A stretch of 64,000 bases of DNA from LMUY01 sp964242215 (GTDB lineage Bacteria; Pseudomonadota; Alphaproteobacteria; Acetobacterales; Acetobacteraceae). The position numbers and the translations under genes were made by a program. The notes beneath the pieces are model-generated. The model was not told the origin of the DNA. It was given only the letters and a program-made list of their open reading frames with translations, and did no database searches. This document shows, piece after piece, positions 26,062 through 34,657 of this stretch. How positions within the stretch are numbered: position 1 is the first letter of the stretch; the number at the start of each line of letters is the position of its first letter. The stretch spans positions 45,478 through 109,477 of the forward strand of contig CAXTCJ010000003.1 of assembly GCA_964242215.1 (NCBI GenBank), in the 5' to 3' direction.

Positions 26062-27260
26062 GCGGCATTCGGCAGGCAAGCCGGACCGATCGGCGTGAAG
26101 GATTTGTAGGTCAGCACGAATTCCTGGTGACCGAGCTGCTCCGATTTCGTTGATGCCCCACCGGCGACGGCACCGATCAGATCGGCGATGTCGCGCCCGA
26201 CCGAACCCAGGGTCGCCGCTCCCTCCAGGATAGCGCCCGCATTCACGTCCATGTCGTCCTCCATCCGGCGGAAGGTATGCGGGTTGCCGCAAACCTTCAG
26301 CACGGGGGAGATCGCCGAGCCAACCACGGACCCGCGCCCGGTCGAGAACAGGATCAGATGCGCGCCGCAGGCGATCAGCTCGCCGATCTCCGCATTGTCG
26401 TTGATGTTGGGAAAGCCGAAACGCACCGGGCCATCCGGCACCACGTCCAGCAAATACAAACCAGGGGCCGGTGGTTCATCGCCGGGCTTGAGCAGTCCCG
26501 TTATCTGTGAATTGCCGCTTTTGGCATACGCCCCGAGCGACTTTTCCTCGATCGTGGTCAGGCCGCCATCGGCGTTGCCGAGAGCGAAGCTGCTTTGTCC
26601 CAGTGTGCGATAATAGTCCTCGGTCTTGCGCATGCAGGCCAGGATTTCCTCGCCCAGCGCGGGCGTCGCGGCGCGTTGCGCCATCACGGTTTCTAGCCCG
26701 ATGAGTTCACCGGTTTCCTCAAAAATCGCCCGCCCTCCGGCGGCAACCAGGTGGTCGAACGCGACGCCCATGGCGGGATTGGCCGTCAGCCCGCTGGTAG
26801 CGTCGGAGCCGCCGCAAATCGTCCCGACGATGAGGTCGGCCTGCGTCATGGCTACCCGGGGAACGGTGGCGATGTCCGCGTGCGCCTTGGCCACCCACGC
26901 GGCCCCGGCCGCGATGGAGCGCCTGGTGCCGCCACTATCTTGAATGACGATCAGCTCCGCCGGGCGGCCGGACGCGCGGATGGTTTGCAGCAACCGGGCA
27001 CGGTTCATCCCCTCGCAGCCGAGCGAGACCAGTAGGACCGCGCCCACATTCGGATGGGTGCAAAGCCGGTCCATCATACGTCCGGCGTAGTCGTTCGGAT
27101 AGCAGCCGGGGAAACCGATTAGGTGAACGGGAACGCCGCGGAAATTCTGCACGATTTCTTGCGCCACGTGCCGGGCACACTCCACCATGTAGGCGACGAT
27201 GACCGCGTTGCGGATGCCTTTGCGCCCATCTTGCCGTTGGTAACCCTGAAACGTGCTCAT
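26058..27260 (-). CDS. UxaA-family dehydratase, large subunit
   Basis: A 400-residue protein matching the C-terminal catalytic part of altronate/galactarate dehydratase (UxaA/GarD family; iron-dependent loss of water from a sugar acid). Seen: the N-terminal GYQRQDGRKGIRN, GCEGMNRARLL, the GTICGGSDATSGLTANPA signature with a cysteine (near residues 148-165), and FSTGRGSVVGSAISPVLKVC. In many bacteria this is fused to the SAF domain; here the SAF part is the separate gene just upstream, overlapping by 4 bases. Confidence 0.88.
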   Translation of the reverse strand: MSTFQGYQRQDGRKGIRNAVIVAYMVECARHVAQEIVQNFRGVPVHLIGFPGCYPNDYAGRMMDRLCTHPNVGAVLLVSLGCEGMNRARLLQTIRASGRPAELIVIQDSGGTRRSIAAGAAWVAKAHADIATVPRVAMTQADLIVGTICGGSDATSGLTANPAMGVAFDHLVAAGGRAIFEETGELIGLETVMAQRAATPALGEEILACMRKTEDYYRTLGQSSFALGNADGGLTTIEEKSLGAYAKSGNSQITGLLKPGDEPPAPGLYLLDVVPDGPVRFGFPNINDNAEIGELIACGAHLILFSTGRGSVVGSAISPVLKVCGNPHTFRRMEDDMDVNAGAILEGAATLGSVGRDIADLIGAVAGGASTKSEQLGHQEFVLTYKSFTPIGPACLPNAA

Positions 27261-27538
27261 CGGCGTTGCGTTGGAATGTAGTCGCTGCGGAGATTATGGA
27301 CGTGGACCATTTCACCCGCATCGATGGCCTGGCTCGCGCTGCCGATCGGCACCCGGTATTTGAAGACCTTCTCGCCGGCCGCGATGGGCTGGATCGCGAC
27401 CTTGAAACCGAACGGGATGTCTGCCGCCGCTATCGCCTGACGTCCGTCCCCGAGCGCAAGCGGCTCGCCGGCGGCAATGTCGCGCAGGGCGACGGCGATC
27501 TGGTCAGTCGGGGCGAGGTGTAGCAAGCTGTTCATCAC
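27257..27538 (-). CDS. UxaA-family dehydratase, small SAF-domain subunit
   Basis: A 93-residue SAF-domain protein matching the N-terminal part of altronate/galactarate dehydratase. DQIAVALRDIAAGEPL, IPFGFKVAIQPIAAGEKV and GEMVHVHN are the family's conserved strands, including the phenylalanine-lysine and histidine-asparagine positions. It overlaps the large subunit start by 4 bases and the RraA stop by 4, so the three are translationally coupled. It should complex with the large subunit to make one active dehydratase. Confidence 0.88.
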   Translation of the reverse strand: MMNSLLHLAPTDQIAVALRDIAAGEPLALGDGRQAIAAADIPFGFKVAIQPIAAGEKVFKYRVPIGSASQAIDAGEMVHVHNLRSDYIPTQRR

Positions 27539-28212
27539 ATGATGCCGGTTTGCTCGTAGATCGTTTCCGTGCGTTCACCGCGTTCGATCATCTCGCGGAC
27601 CGAGGCCTCGCCGTGCACCTTCGTCAAAGCGGTGGCGACGATGTCCTCGATGTGTTTGGACGGAATCACCACGATCCCGTCGACGTCGCCCGCAATGACG
27701 TCACCCGGCATCACCAGCGCGCCGTTCGGGAATTCGATGGGGCAGCGGAAGTCGATTACCCGGCCGCGCAGGCGTTGATCCTGGGCGTAGGCACCCTTGG
27801 AATAGACGGGGAAATCCAATCCTTCGATCTCCCGCGTGTCGCGATGATACCCGTCCAACACGGCACCAGCTGCCCCCAGGGCCTTGGCACGCGTACTCAT
27901 CAGGCCTCCCCATAGGGCGTAGCGCGGCGATGCCCCCGTGGTGATGTAAACCTCCCCCGGGTGGAGGTCGTCGAGCGCGCGGAACATGAGGCCGAACGGC
28001 CGCGCACCGCCCTCCGCCGCGACATCCTCACCGTAGCAATCAGCCTCCAGCACCGGCATGGCACGGCCAACCAGCATGGGGCCGCGCTGCAGCATCCGGA
28101 TGTCCGGCGGCAGAAATTGATGGCGGAGGCCGGCAACATCCAGCACGTCGCCTAAAACGGCGGTGAACAGCCGCGTGCGGATCGTCTCGAACAGAGTCGC
28201 GTCTTCAACCAT
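27535..28212 (-). CDS. RraA-family aldolase/decarboxylase
   Basis: A 225-residue enzyme of the RraA-like family (4-hydroxy-4-methyl-2-oxoglutarate aldolase/oxaloacetate decarboxylase type). Conserved parts: TAVLGDVLD near the start, GGLMSTRAKALGAAGAVLDG (near 107-126) and the metal-binding arginine-aspartate of YHRDTREI. The ATG at 28212 gives the family N-terminus; the longer frame is not protein-like. In this operon it would cleave the keto-deoxy acid produced by the UxaA pair, releasing pyruvate or a related keto acid. It starts inside the end of the regulator gene. Confidence 0.88.
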   Translation of the reverse strand: MVEDATLFETIRTRLFTAVLGDVLDVAGLRHQFLPPDIRMLQRGPMLVGRAMPVLEADCYGEDVAAEGGARPFGLMFRALDDLHPGEVYITTGASPRYALWGGLMSTRAKALGAAGAVLDGYHRDTREIEGLDFPVYSKGAYAQDQRLRGRVIDFRCPIEFPNGALVMPGDVIAGDVDGIVVIPSKHIEDIVATALTKVHGEASVREMIERGERTETIYEQTGIM

Positions 28213-28966
28213 TGTTTCCAGCCTTTTTTGTCCGGCGCTTGCGCGGCGGGGACGACGCGGCGGCGCGATACAGGGCCGCCAGTGCATCATCGAAATGCCG
28301 TGTCATCGCATCGGTCGCGGCCACGACGTCGCGGCCCCGCACACCCGCGACGATCTGCAGGTGCAAGGTCTGTACCCGTTGTAATTCCACCTGGCCGAAG
28401 CGGTGGCGCAATCCCGTCTCCATCGAGGCCGCGAAGGCGCCGCGGCAGGCATCGATGAGCACGATGTAGAATGGGTTCGCGGTTGCCATGGCCAAGGTGC
28501 GGTGGAACTCGATATCCAATGCGACGAAGGCGTCGGGATTGTCGAGGCAGGCGGCCATATCCGCGCCAAGCCCCGACAACCGCTCCACGCAGCGCGGCGT
28601 GCGCTGCAGTGCGGCCTGTCCTGCCATGGCGATTTCCAGCCCGCGCCGTACCTCCAGCACCTGGCACGCATCACCTTGCCCGGTTGCTAGCGCATGGTCG
28701 AGGACGTGGCGCAGCACGCCCGGGCGCATCTGCCCCACACGCGGCACACGCCCCGGGGCCGTGTCGATCGTGCCGAGGGCGACCAGGGTCCGCGACGCCT
28801 CCCTCACCACGGGCCGACTGACCCCGACAGCGCGGGAAATTTCGCCCTCGCCAGGCAGTTGGTCGCCCGGCTTCAGCGCGCGGCTGGCGATGTAGCTGCG
28901 GAGGTATGCAACCACCTGCCCTGCCAACCCATCATCACGCTCAATCCCGGCCAACCTATCTGACAT
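28205..28966 (-). CDS. GntR-family regulator, FadR/FCD subfamily
   Basis: A 253-residue regulator, first gene of the sugar-acid operon. Winged HTH about residues 15-75 (VVAYLRSYIASRALKPGDQL, EISRAVGVSRPVVREASRTL), then an FCD domain about 95-230 (EVRRGLEIAMAG, FHRTLAMATANPFY), and a very basic C-terminal tail (PPRKRRTKKAGNN). The start at 28966 is preferred over 29002 because it gives the usual N-terminus. A near-perfect palindrome spans the start codon, so it probably represses its own operon. Confidence 0.88.
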   Translation of the reverse strand: MSDRLAGIERDDGLAGQVVAYLRSYIASRALKPGDQLPGEGEISRAVGVSRPVVREASRTLVALGTIDTAPGRVPRVGQMRPGVLRHVLDHALATGQGDACQVLEVRRGLEIAMAGQAALQRTPRCVERLSGLGADMAACLDNPDAFVALDIEFHRTLAMATANPFYIVLIDACRGAFAASMETGLRHRFGQVELQRVQTLHLQIVAGVRGRDVVAATDAMTRHFDDALAALYRAAASSPPRKRRTKKAGNNG

Positions 28967-28978
28967 GTCTGATAGACA
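28956..28978. promoter_or_regulatory. FCD-regulator operator spanning its start codon
   Basis: CTATC-T-GACATGTC-T-GATAG (28956-28975) is symmetric except for one base pair, and the overlapping TGTCT-GAT-AGACA (28966-28978) has perfect 5-base arms. The TGTCTGA-type half sites resemble FadR-subfamily GntR operators. The start codon lies in the centre, so binding would block both transcription and ribosome access. Confidence 0.55.
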
Positions 28979-29149
28979 ACATCGGATCGCGTCGCGATGC
29001 AAATGGATTTGCTTGGGTAGACGCGACCGTGGCGCGCCCGCGATTGACAGCGCGGCCGAAAGGCGCCTGGCCGTTTACGGAGCGGGCAGGATGGCGGCTG
29101 AACCCGGCGTTATTCTGTCGGGAGCTTATCTAGGCCAAAGTTGCGTAGG

Positions 29150-30358
29150 TCATTCACCGAGCTTCGAGCGTCGGGAGATGTAGTCGGGCCGGGATGCCAG
29201 GCCGGGTTGCAACTTCGTCCCAAGCCCCGGGCCGTGCATCGGGAATGCGAACCCGGCGGTGATTGTTGGCAGTTCCGTGACGAGTTCGCGGTACCAACTG
29301 GAAAGATAAGCCCGGACGACTTCCTGCATCAGCGCATTGGACGCATGGAGGGCGAGATGCAGCGACGCCGTGAGCACGACGGGCCCGGTACAGTCATGCG
29401 GCGCGATGGGCCGGTGATAGGTTTCGGCAAGGTTGGCAATCTTACGGGCCTCCGAAAGGCCGCCGCACCAAGACAGATCCAGCATGACGACCGATGTTGC
29501 CTGCGCCTGGAGCAGGTCGCGAAAGGATGATCGGGTTGCCAGTGTCTCGCTGGCGCAGACGGGAACGCGGGTCGAGCGGCCAAACTCCGCCAAGCTCGCG
29601 ACATCGGTCATCTTCATCGGGTCCTCGATCCAGAACGGATCGAACTCCTCCAGCCCACGGGCGATCCGCAGGGCTTGCGGCATATTCCAGAGTGAGTGCA
29701 TTTCGCACATCACCTCGATCTTATCCCCGACCGCGCGGCGGATCTTGGCGAATGGCTCCAAACCCTCGCGCAGTTCTGGGCCAGAGATGTACGCTCCGCC
29801 AGAGCGCTCAGCGAAGGGATCGAACGGCCAGATCTTCATCGCCGAATACCCCTCTTCCAAGAGGCTGTGCGCCAATTCATCGGCGGTATTGGCGAATGCG
29901 ACCTGGTCGTCATACGGTCCTTCCGCCTGATATGCCGCTCCGGTCTGCACCACGCGCTGCTTCGCGGCTCGGTTGTTGTAGGTATACCCGGCGCACGTAT
30001 TGTAGACGCGGATCGACTCCCGGCTGAGACCGCCAAGAAGCTGATAGATCGGCTGATTTGTCGCCTGCCCCCAAAGGTCCCACAAGCCAATGTCCACAGC
30101 CGAGGCGGCACGGATTTCGGCCGAACTGCTGTTGAACCCGACATAAGGGGTCAACAAGTGCCGGCTATGACGCTCGATCTGCAGCGGGTCCTTACCCAGT
30201 AGATATGGAGCAATTTGCGCATGTACATAGCCTGCCACGGCGTCGGCGCCGCGGAATGTTTCACCGAGGCCGATGAGTCCATCGTCGGTATGGAGTTGCA
30301 CCCATATGAGGTTCGGCAGGTCGCTAAGCTGGATCGTCTCGATCTCGGTTATCTTCAT
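29150..30358 (-). CDS. Enolase-superfamily enzyme, RspA/galactonate-dehydratase-like
   Basis: A 402-residue enzyme longer than its three relatives. Residues: K175 (MKIWPFD), E219 and H221 (MCEMHSLW), E245 (WIEDP), E271 (ASETLATR) and H321 (IAPHDCTGP). Replacement of the usual metal aspartate by the ExH pair and the long insert near residues 120-160 place it with the mannonate/galactonate dehydratase and RspA-like subgroup. It lies alone on the minus strand, upstream of the FCD operon and divergent from a solute-binding protein gene at 30550, with which it may share substrate and promoter region. Confidence 0.86.
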   Translation of the reverse strand: MKITEIETIQLSDLPNLIWVQLHTDDGLIGLGETFRGADAVAGYVHAQIAPYLLGKDPLQIERHSRHLLTPYVGFNSSSAEIRAASAVDIGLWDLWGQATNQPIYQLLGGLSRESIRVYNTCAGYTYNNRAAKQRVVQTGAAYQAEGPYDDQVAFANTADELAHSLLEEGYSAMKIWPFDPFAERSGGAYISGPELREGLEPFAKIRRAVGDKIEVMCEMHSLWNMPQALRIARGLEEFDPFWIEDPMKMTDVASLAEFGRSTRVPVCASETLATRSSFRDLLQAQATSVVMLDLSWCGGLSEARKIANLAETYHRPIAPHDCTGPVVLTASLHLALHASNALMQEVVRAYLSSWYRELVTELPTITAGFAFPMHGPGLGTKLQPGLASRPDYISRRSKLGE

Positions 30359-30549
30359 GGGGAGATTCTCTCAATCGGAATTGGGCTGACCACGGCGGCA
30401 TTCCCGCAACCATAGTCAGGTCCGATGATGATTTCCTAGCGCGATAGTAGCCGTGACTCTTGGTTCAACGCGGCCCTATGATTTCGAGGGATTGCGCACT
30501 GATCGCGCAGCTTCAACGAACAAAACGCCACATAGGGACGGAATGAAGT

Positions 30550-31722
30550 ATGGGGAAAGTTCATCGGCGTAGCCTCATTGGCGGATGTATAGCTGGCGCC
30601 GTTGCCCTGCACGCTGGATCAACGCGTGCCCAGGTGCCGAAGCCGCCGAAGCCTTTGAGATTGAATGTCGTTGATGCGGCCGGCAACCTGCAACTCAGCC
30701 GCCCCGCTTTCGTCGCCTACGCGAAGGCCTATCCGGATCTCGTCTCAGGGTTCGCCTTCACCCCCGCGCCCTCGCCGGAGGTGCCCGCAAAATTGAAGGC
30801 GCAGCAGAACGCCAACCGCGTCGACATCGACCTCGTAATCATTGGCCCGGACAATATGTCGCCGGGCATCGAGCAGAGAATGTTGATGCCGCTCCTCCCA
30901 CAATTCGAGACACAGCTTCCAGATCTGGAGCAGATCCTGCTGACCCCGGCGTGGCACATGCAGCAACTCACGAAGGGGTATGGGGTCATCGTCAGCTACT
31001 ACCCATCCGGCCCTTTGCTGGAATACATGCCGGACAAGTTGGCGCAGCCCCCCAAAACAGCCGACGAACTACTGGCATACACGAAGCAGAATCCGAACCG
31101 GTTCACCTACGCCCGACCCACGAACTCCGGCCCGGCCCGGACTTTTCTGATGGGGTTACCCTACATCCTCGGCGACAAGGCCCCGAAAGATCCCAAGGAC
31201 GGTTGGGATCGTACCTGGTCCTACCTCAAAGAACTCGGTGACTCGATCGACTACTATCCGAGTGGCACCGCCGCATCGATGACCGAACTGGGCGAGGGTA
31301 CGCGAGACATCATCACCACCACCACCGGGTGGGACATCAACCCGCGCGCGCTGGGCATCGTGCCGAAATCCGCGCAGGTTACAACGCTGAAAGGATTCCG
31401 CTGGGTGACGGATGCGCATTATTTCAGTGTTCCGGCCGGCTTGGACCCGAGTCGTCTGCCCGTCCTTCTACATCTGATATCGTTCATGCTGACCAAGCCA
31501 AGCCAGGCCTTTATGTATGATTCGGGCTATCTCTATCCTGGCCCGGCGGTCAAGGGCGTGCCGATCTCCGTCGCCCCGCAACAGAGCCAGGACGTGATCA
31601 CCGAATTTGGGCGACCGGAGTATGCCGCGCTGATTGCCGACACACCCTATGAAACGCCACTGGATTCACCGGAATTGGTTTACGCGTTCCGACGCTGGGA
31701 CGAACAGATCGGTCGGAAGTAG
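30550..31722 (+). CDS. Solitary ABC solute-binding protein (extracellular family 1-like)
   Basis: A 390-residue exported protein. The N-terminus MGKVHRRSLIGGCIAGAVAL has an Arg-Arg pair before the hydrophobic core, suggesting Tat or Sec export, with cleavage after TRAQ near residue 28. The mature part has the split binding-protein pattern (VDIDLVIIGPD, GYGVIVSYYPSGPLLEYMPD, TFLMGLPYILGD). Resemblance is to spermidine/putrescine or sugar binding proteins. No permease or ATPase genes are next to it. It diverges from the RspA-like dehydratase gene, so a sugar acid or its precursor is a reasonable ligand. Confidence 0.75.
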   Translation: MGKVHRRSLIGGCIAGAVALHAGSTRAQVPKPPKPLRLNVVDAAGNLQLSRPAFVAYAKAYPDLVSGFAFTPAPSPEVPAKLKAQQNANRVDIDLVIIGPDNMSPGIEQRMLMPLLPQFETQLPDLEQILLTPAWHMQQLTKGYGVIVSYYPSGPLLEYMPDKLAQPPKTADELLAYTKQNPNRFTYARPTNSGPARTFLMGLPYILGDKAPKDPKDGWDRTWSYLKELGDSIDYYPSGTAASMTELGEGTRDIITTTTGWDINPRALGIVPKSAQVTTLKGFRWVTDAHYFSVPAGLDPSRLPVLLHLISFMLTKPSQAFMYDSGYLYPGPAVKGVPISVAPQQSQDVITEFGRPEYAALIADTPYETPLDSPELVYAFRRWDEQIGRK

Positions 31723-31869
31723 CATTTCGTGTACGTGGGCAGTCATACATCGGAGGATCAACAGGGACGCGGGCTGGGCATCACGCTCGACATGTTCACT
31801 GTGAAGGTCCTGTTGGTTCGGTGGACAGTAGCCCAAATACCCGCCCACCAAAGGTTTGGAGTAGCTTCG

Positions 31870-32352
31870 TTGCCATCATCCTGTACGCCAAAACCGCGGC
31901 GATTCTTCCCTGCGCGAGCGTTTGGAAAGGCAGCACTTTTCGTGCTGGCCATCTTTCCAACGCAAAGCCGTGCGCAGCAGGCTCCCGACCGCGGCGCGTA
32001 TCTCGCTTACGTCACCGGTTGCGTTGGTTGTCACTCCCCGCATGACGAGGCCGGCAATGTGCTCGACGGGCGCCTGCTCTCCGGCGGCGACCATCCTATT
32101 CGAGCTGCCGGCGGCGCCGGGGTCTACCCGCCCAATATAACCCCCGACTCGAACTCCGGGATTGGCGGCTGGACCGAGAGCCAGGTTGTCGCGGTCATGG
32201 CGAGTGGCGAGGTTCCCGGCGGGAGGATTCTCTCCTCCGCAATGCCGTGGCGCACTCAGTACGACAAGCTATCGCCTGCTGACATGCAGGCGATAGCCCA
32301 TTACATACTATCGGTTCCCGCGGTTTCAGCCTCAGCACAGGCGCATAGGTAA
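31870..32352 (+). CDS. Periplasmic class I cytochrome c
   Basis: A mono-heme cytochrome c: heme-binding CVGCH and the axial methionine in SSAMPW. A TTG start at 31870 is chosen because GGAG lies 8 bases ahead and it yields a proper signal peptide (basic KPRRFF, hydrophobic AALFVLAIF, cleavage after QSRAQ), giving 160 residues; the frame is open back to a GTG at 31729. The domain type accompanies periplasmic sugar or alcohol dehydrogenases as electron acceptor. It converges with the sorbosone-dehydrogenase-like gene 14 bases away, its probable partner. Confidence 0.75.
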   Translation: MPSSCTPKPRRFFPARAFGKAALFVLAIFPTQSRAQQAPDRGAYLAYVTGCVGCHSPHDEAGNVLDGRLLSGGDHPIRAAGGAGVYPPNITPDSNSGIGGWTESQVVAVMASGEVPGGRILSSAMPWRTQYDKLSPADMQAIAHYILSVPAVSASAQAHR

Positions 32353-32366
32353 CAATCGGCCAACCC

Positions 32367-33734
32367 TCAGCCTGGTAGAGGCTTGGCTGCTTCGGCCTGC
32401 TTTTGGGTGTTGGGCGCAACCCGCCAAACAGTGTTGCCGACATCGTCCGCAATCAGCAAAGCACCGTCCTTGTCCAGTGCAAGGGCGACCGGGCGACCTT
32501 GCGCGTTTTGGTCCTTATCCAGGAACCCGGTGACGAAATCCTCCGCCATGCCGCTCGGCTTCCCGTTCGCAAACGGGACGAAGACGACCTTGTATCCATT
32601 CAGGATTTGCCGGTTCCAACTGCCATGCTCACCGACGAACGCACCGCCCTTGTAGTGCGCAGGCAAAGCACTTCCCGTGTCGAATACGAGGCCAAGCGGC
32701 GCCACGTGTGAACTCAACGCGTAATCAGGCACGATGGCTTTAGCGACCAAATCGGGCCGTTGCGGCTTCACGCGCGGATCGATGTGCTGGCCGTAATAGC
32801 TGTAGGGCCAGCCGTAGAACCCGCCATCCTGTATCGACGTCATGTAGTCAGGCACGAGGTTGGGCCCGAGCTCGTCGCGCTCGTTGACCACCGCCCAAAG
32901 GGCATGGCTTTGCGGCTCCCAGCTCAGCCCGTTGGGATTGCGCAGTCCATCGGCAAAGATGCGGTGGGCGCCGGTAGCGCGGTCGATTTCCCAAACGGAT
33001 GCGCGATCGAGCTCGGCCGCCAGACCGTTTTCAGTGATGTTGCTATTCGAGCCAACGCCGGCATACAGCTTGGTCCCATCTTCGCTGGCGACCAGGCTCT
33101 TGGTCCAGTGATGGTCGATGGGGCCGCCGGGCAGCCGCGTCAGTATCGTGCCGGGTTCAGTGATGCTGGTAGCACCAGTGGTGTAGTGGAAGTGCAGGAC
33201 GGCGTCGGTATTGGCCACGTATAGGTCATTGCCGACCAGGGCGACGCCGAACGGCGAAAACAGGTGATCGATGAACACCGTGCGAACGTCATAATTTCCA
33301 TCGCCATGGGTGCTGCGTAGCAGGGTGATACGGTTGCTATCCTTGGTTGCGCCGGCCGACGTTGCGAACTTCTCTACCAAGCCCATCACGATATTCTTCG
33401 GGCGGTTCACCGGCTCGAGATTTGGCCCCTGCGCCTCGACGACCAAAATATCGCCGTTGGGCAGGGTATAGGCCGATCGCGGGTGGTCCAGGCCAGTGGC
33501 AATCGCGGTGACTTTCATGCCGTCCGGCACTGTTGGCGTCGCGCCGTTCCTCCAGCCAACCACCTTCGCAAGGTGCATTGGAGGCATGAGGTATTGCTGC
33601 GGCTCGGGCAGCACCGGATGCGGACCGATTTGTGTCTTGATGTCGAAGTCGTCGGGAGCAGCACCGGTCAGTGTTACGAGAGCAGCACCTGCCAGAGCCA
33701 TTCGCCATGCAAGCTTGGTATGATGGATGATCAT
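32367..33734 (-). CDS. PQQ-dependent L-sorbosone dehydrogenase-like protein
   Basis: A 455-residue periplasmic beta-propeller oxidoreductase of the sorbosone dehydrogenase/glucose dehydrogenase-B fold. Signal peptide about residues 1-26 (MALAGAALVTLTGAA core). Seen: ATGLDHPRSAYTLPNGDILV, PFGVALVGNDLYVANTD, DGLRNPNGLSWEP and FVGEHGSWNR, which hold the arginine, asparagine and histidine of the PQQ pocket. The ATG at 33734 has GGAG 8 bases upstream. It oxidises an aldose or sorbosone and passes electrons probably to the adjacent cytochrome c. Its start overlaps the DUF2231 stop by 4 bases. Confidence 0.85.
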   Translation of the reverse strand: MIIHHTKLAWRMALAGAALVTLTGAAPDDFDIKTQIGPHPVLPEPQQYLMPPMHLAKVVGWRNGATPTVPDGMKVTAIATGLDHPRSAYTLPNGDILVVEAQGPNLEPVNRPKNIVMGLVEKFATSAGATKDSNRITLLRSTHGDGNYDVRTVFIDHLFSPFGVALVGNDLYVANTDAVLHFHYTTGATSITEPGTILTRLPGGPIDHHWTKSLVASEDGTKLYAGVGSNSNITENGLAAELDRASVWEIDRATGAHRIFADGLRNPNGLSWEPQSHALWAVVNERDELGPNLVPDYMTSIQDGGFYGWPYSYYGQHIDPRVKPQRPDLVAKAIVPDYALSSHVAPLGLVFDTGSALPAHYKGGAFVGEHGSWNRQILNGYKVVFVPFANGKPSGMAEDFVTGFLDKDQNAQGRPVALALDKDGALLIADDVGNTVWRVAPNTQKQAEAAKPLPG

Positions 33735-34189
33735 TGGCTTACTCCGGATTTCGCTGCAGTGAGCGCGAGGTTCGTACGAGACGCGAGCCACGCCGTGACC
33801 AGCATGACAAATACGGTCAGCGCCGAAAGTTCAAGGCCTACTGGCACGACAGAAGTCCAGGCGTCCCGGCTGTGCACGAAATTGTTGAATAGCGCGATCA
33901 CCAGTGTCATGCCGCAGGCAAACGCGACTATCCAGGTGCGCCGAGTAGACTGGCTACGATAACCAACCAACCAGATAACAAGCCCGGCGATAGCGGCCAG
34001 CACGCCCCCGGCCATTCCCGCGGCCAATAGCCAGTCGGAGAAATCCGCCCACATCATATTGGCCGTTTGAGAATAGGCGATGTCCGTGCACAGGGCGCAG
34101 GTGAAGCAGGCAATCGGGAAGGCGGAGAGTATTCGCAGGATCGGGTGGGTACCCCGCCGACCCGTTATCCTGGATTGAGTGGTGTTCAT
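33731..34189 (-). CDS. DUF2231-type four-helix membrane protein
   Basis: A 152-residue protein with four predicted membrane helices (starting HPILRILSAFPIACFTCALC, then WLLAAGMAGGVLAAIAGLVI, WIVAFACGMTLVIALFNNFV and a last one near 115-135). HP at the start of helix 1 and an arginine-flanked loop are the DUF2231 pattern. Such proteins often accompany periplasmic sugar dehydrogenases or cytochromes and may help electron transfer. The ATG at 34189 has GGGA at good spacing; 34201 is an alternative start. Confidence 0.8.
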   Translation of the reverse strand: MNTTQSRITGRRGTHPILRILSAFPIACFTCALCTDIAYSQTANMMWADFSDWLLAAGMAGGVLAAIAGLVIWLVGYRSQSTRRTWIVAFACGMTLVIALFNNFVHSRDAWTSVVPVGLELSALTVFVMLVTAWLASRTNLALTAAKSGVSQ

Positions 34190-34339
34190 GGTTTTTCCCA
34201 TCGAGAGGCAGATTTGTCAGCCGCTCCTCGTCTGAACATACGAGACTGCGGCATCATGGTTGCGGCGCGCCGGTGGCCGAAGGAGCATCATGTCCCCTTG
34301 TAGACCGGAGGATCCCGTTGATCAGCAAGGCATGGCGGG

Positions 34340-34600
34340 GGTCTGCAACCCGATTTCACCATCCATGACCGGGAGAACTCAGCAGACCTGATGAACCTCG
34401 TCCGGCATCCTCTACTCCCGCACGGTCGACGCCGAAATGCCACTTGAGGCCGTGCTGAAGGACACCTTCCTGGTGGAGCCGCAGCTGCGGAAACTATCTG
34501 CCAGCTATGTGGACGCCAAACAGGCCCAGGATATACTCGAGTATGACGCTTTGACCACGTGCTGGTCGACGAATACCAGGATAGCATGTATGCGAGCTTC
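34340..34600 (+). pseudogene. UvrD/PcrA-type helicase remnant
   Basis: Three collapsed pieces of a UvrD-like DNA helicase can be read: GLQPDFTIHDRENSADLMNLVR in part (from 34340), then in another frame SRTVDAEMPLEAVLKDTFL and SYVDAKQAQDILEYD (from about 34415), then, after a further frame change, FDHVLVDEYQDSMYAS (the Walker B motif of superfamily 1 helicases). Segments between them are missing. Nothing else of the roughly 700-residue gene remains. Its end runs up to 60 bases before the next intact gene. Confidence 0.75.
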
Positions 34601-34657
34601 CTGGGCAGCGGATTGTACGGCTGGCGCCGATCGGCTGTTCCGTGCGGAGGACCATCC

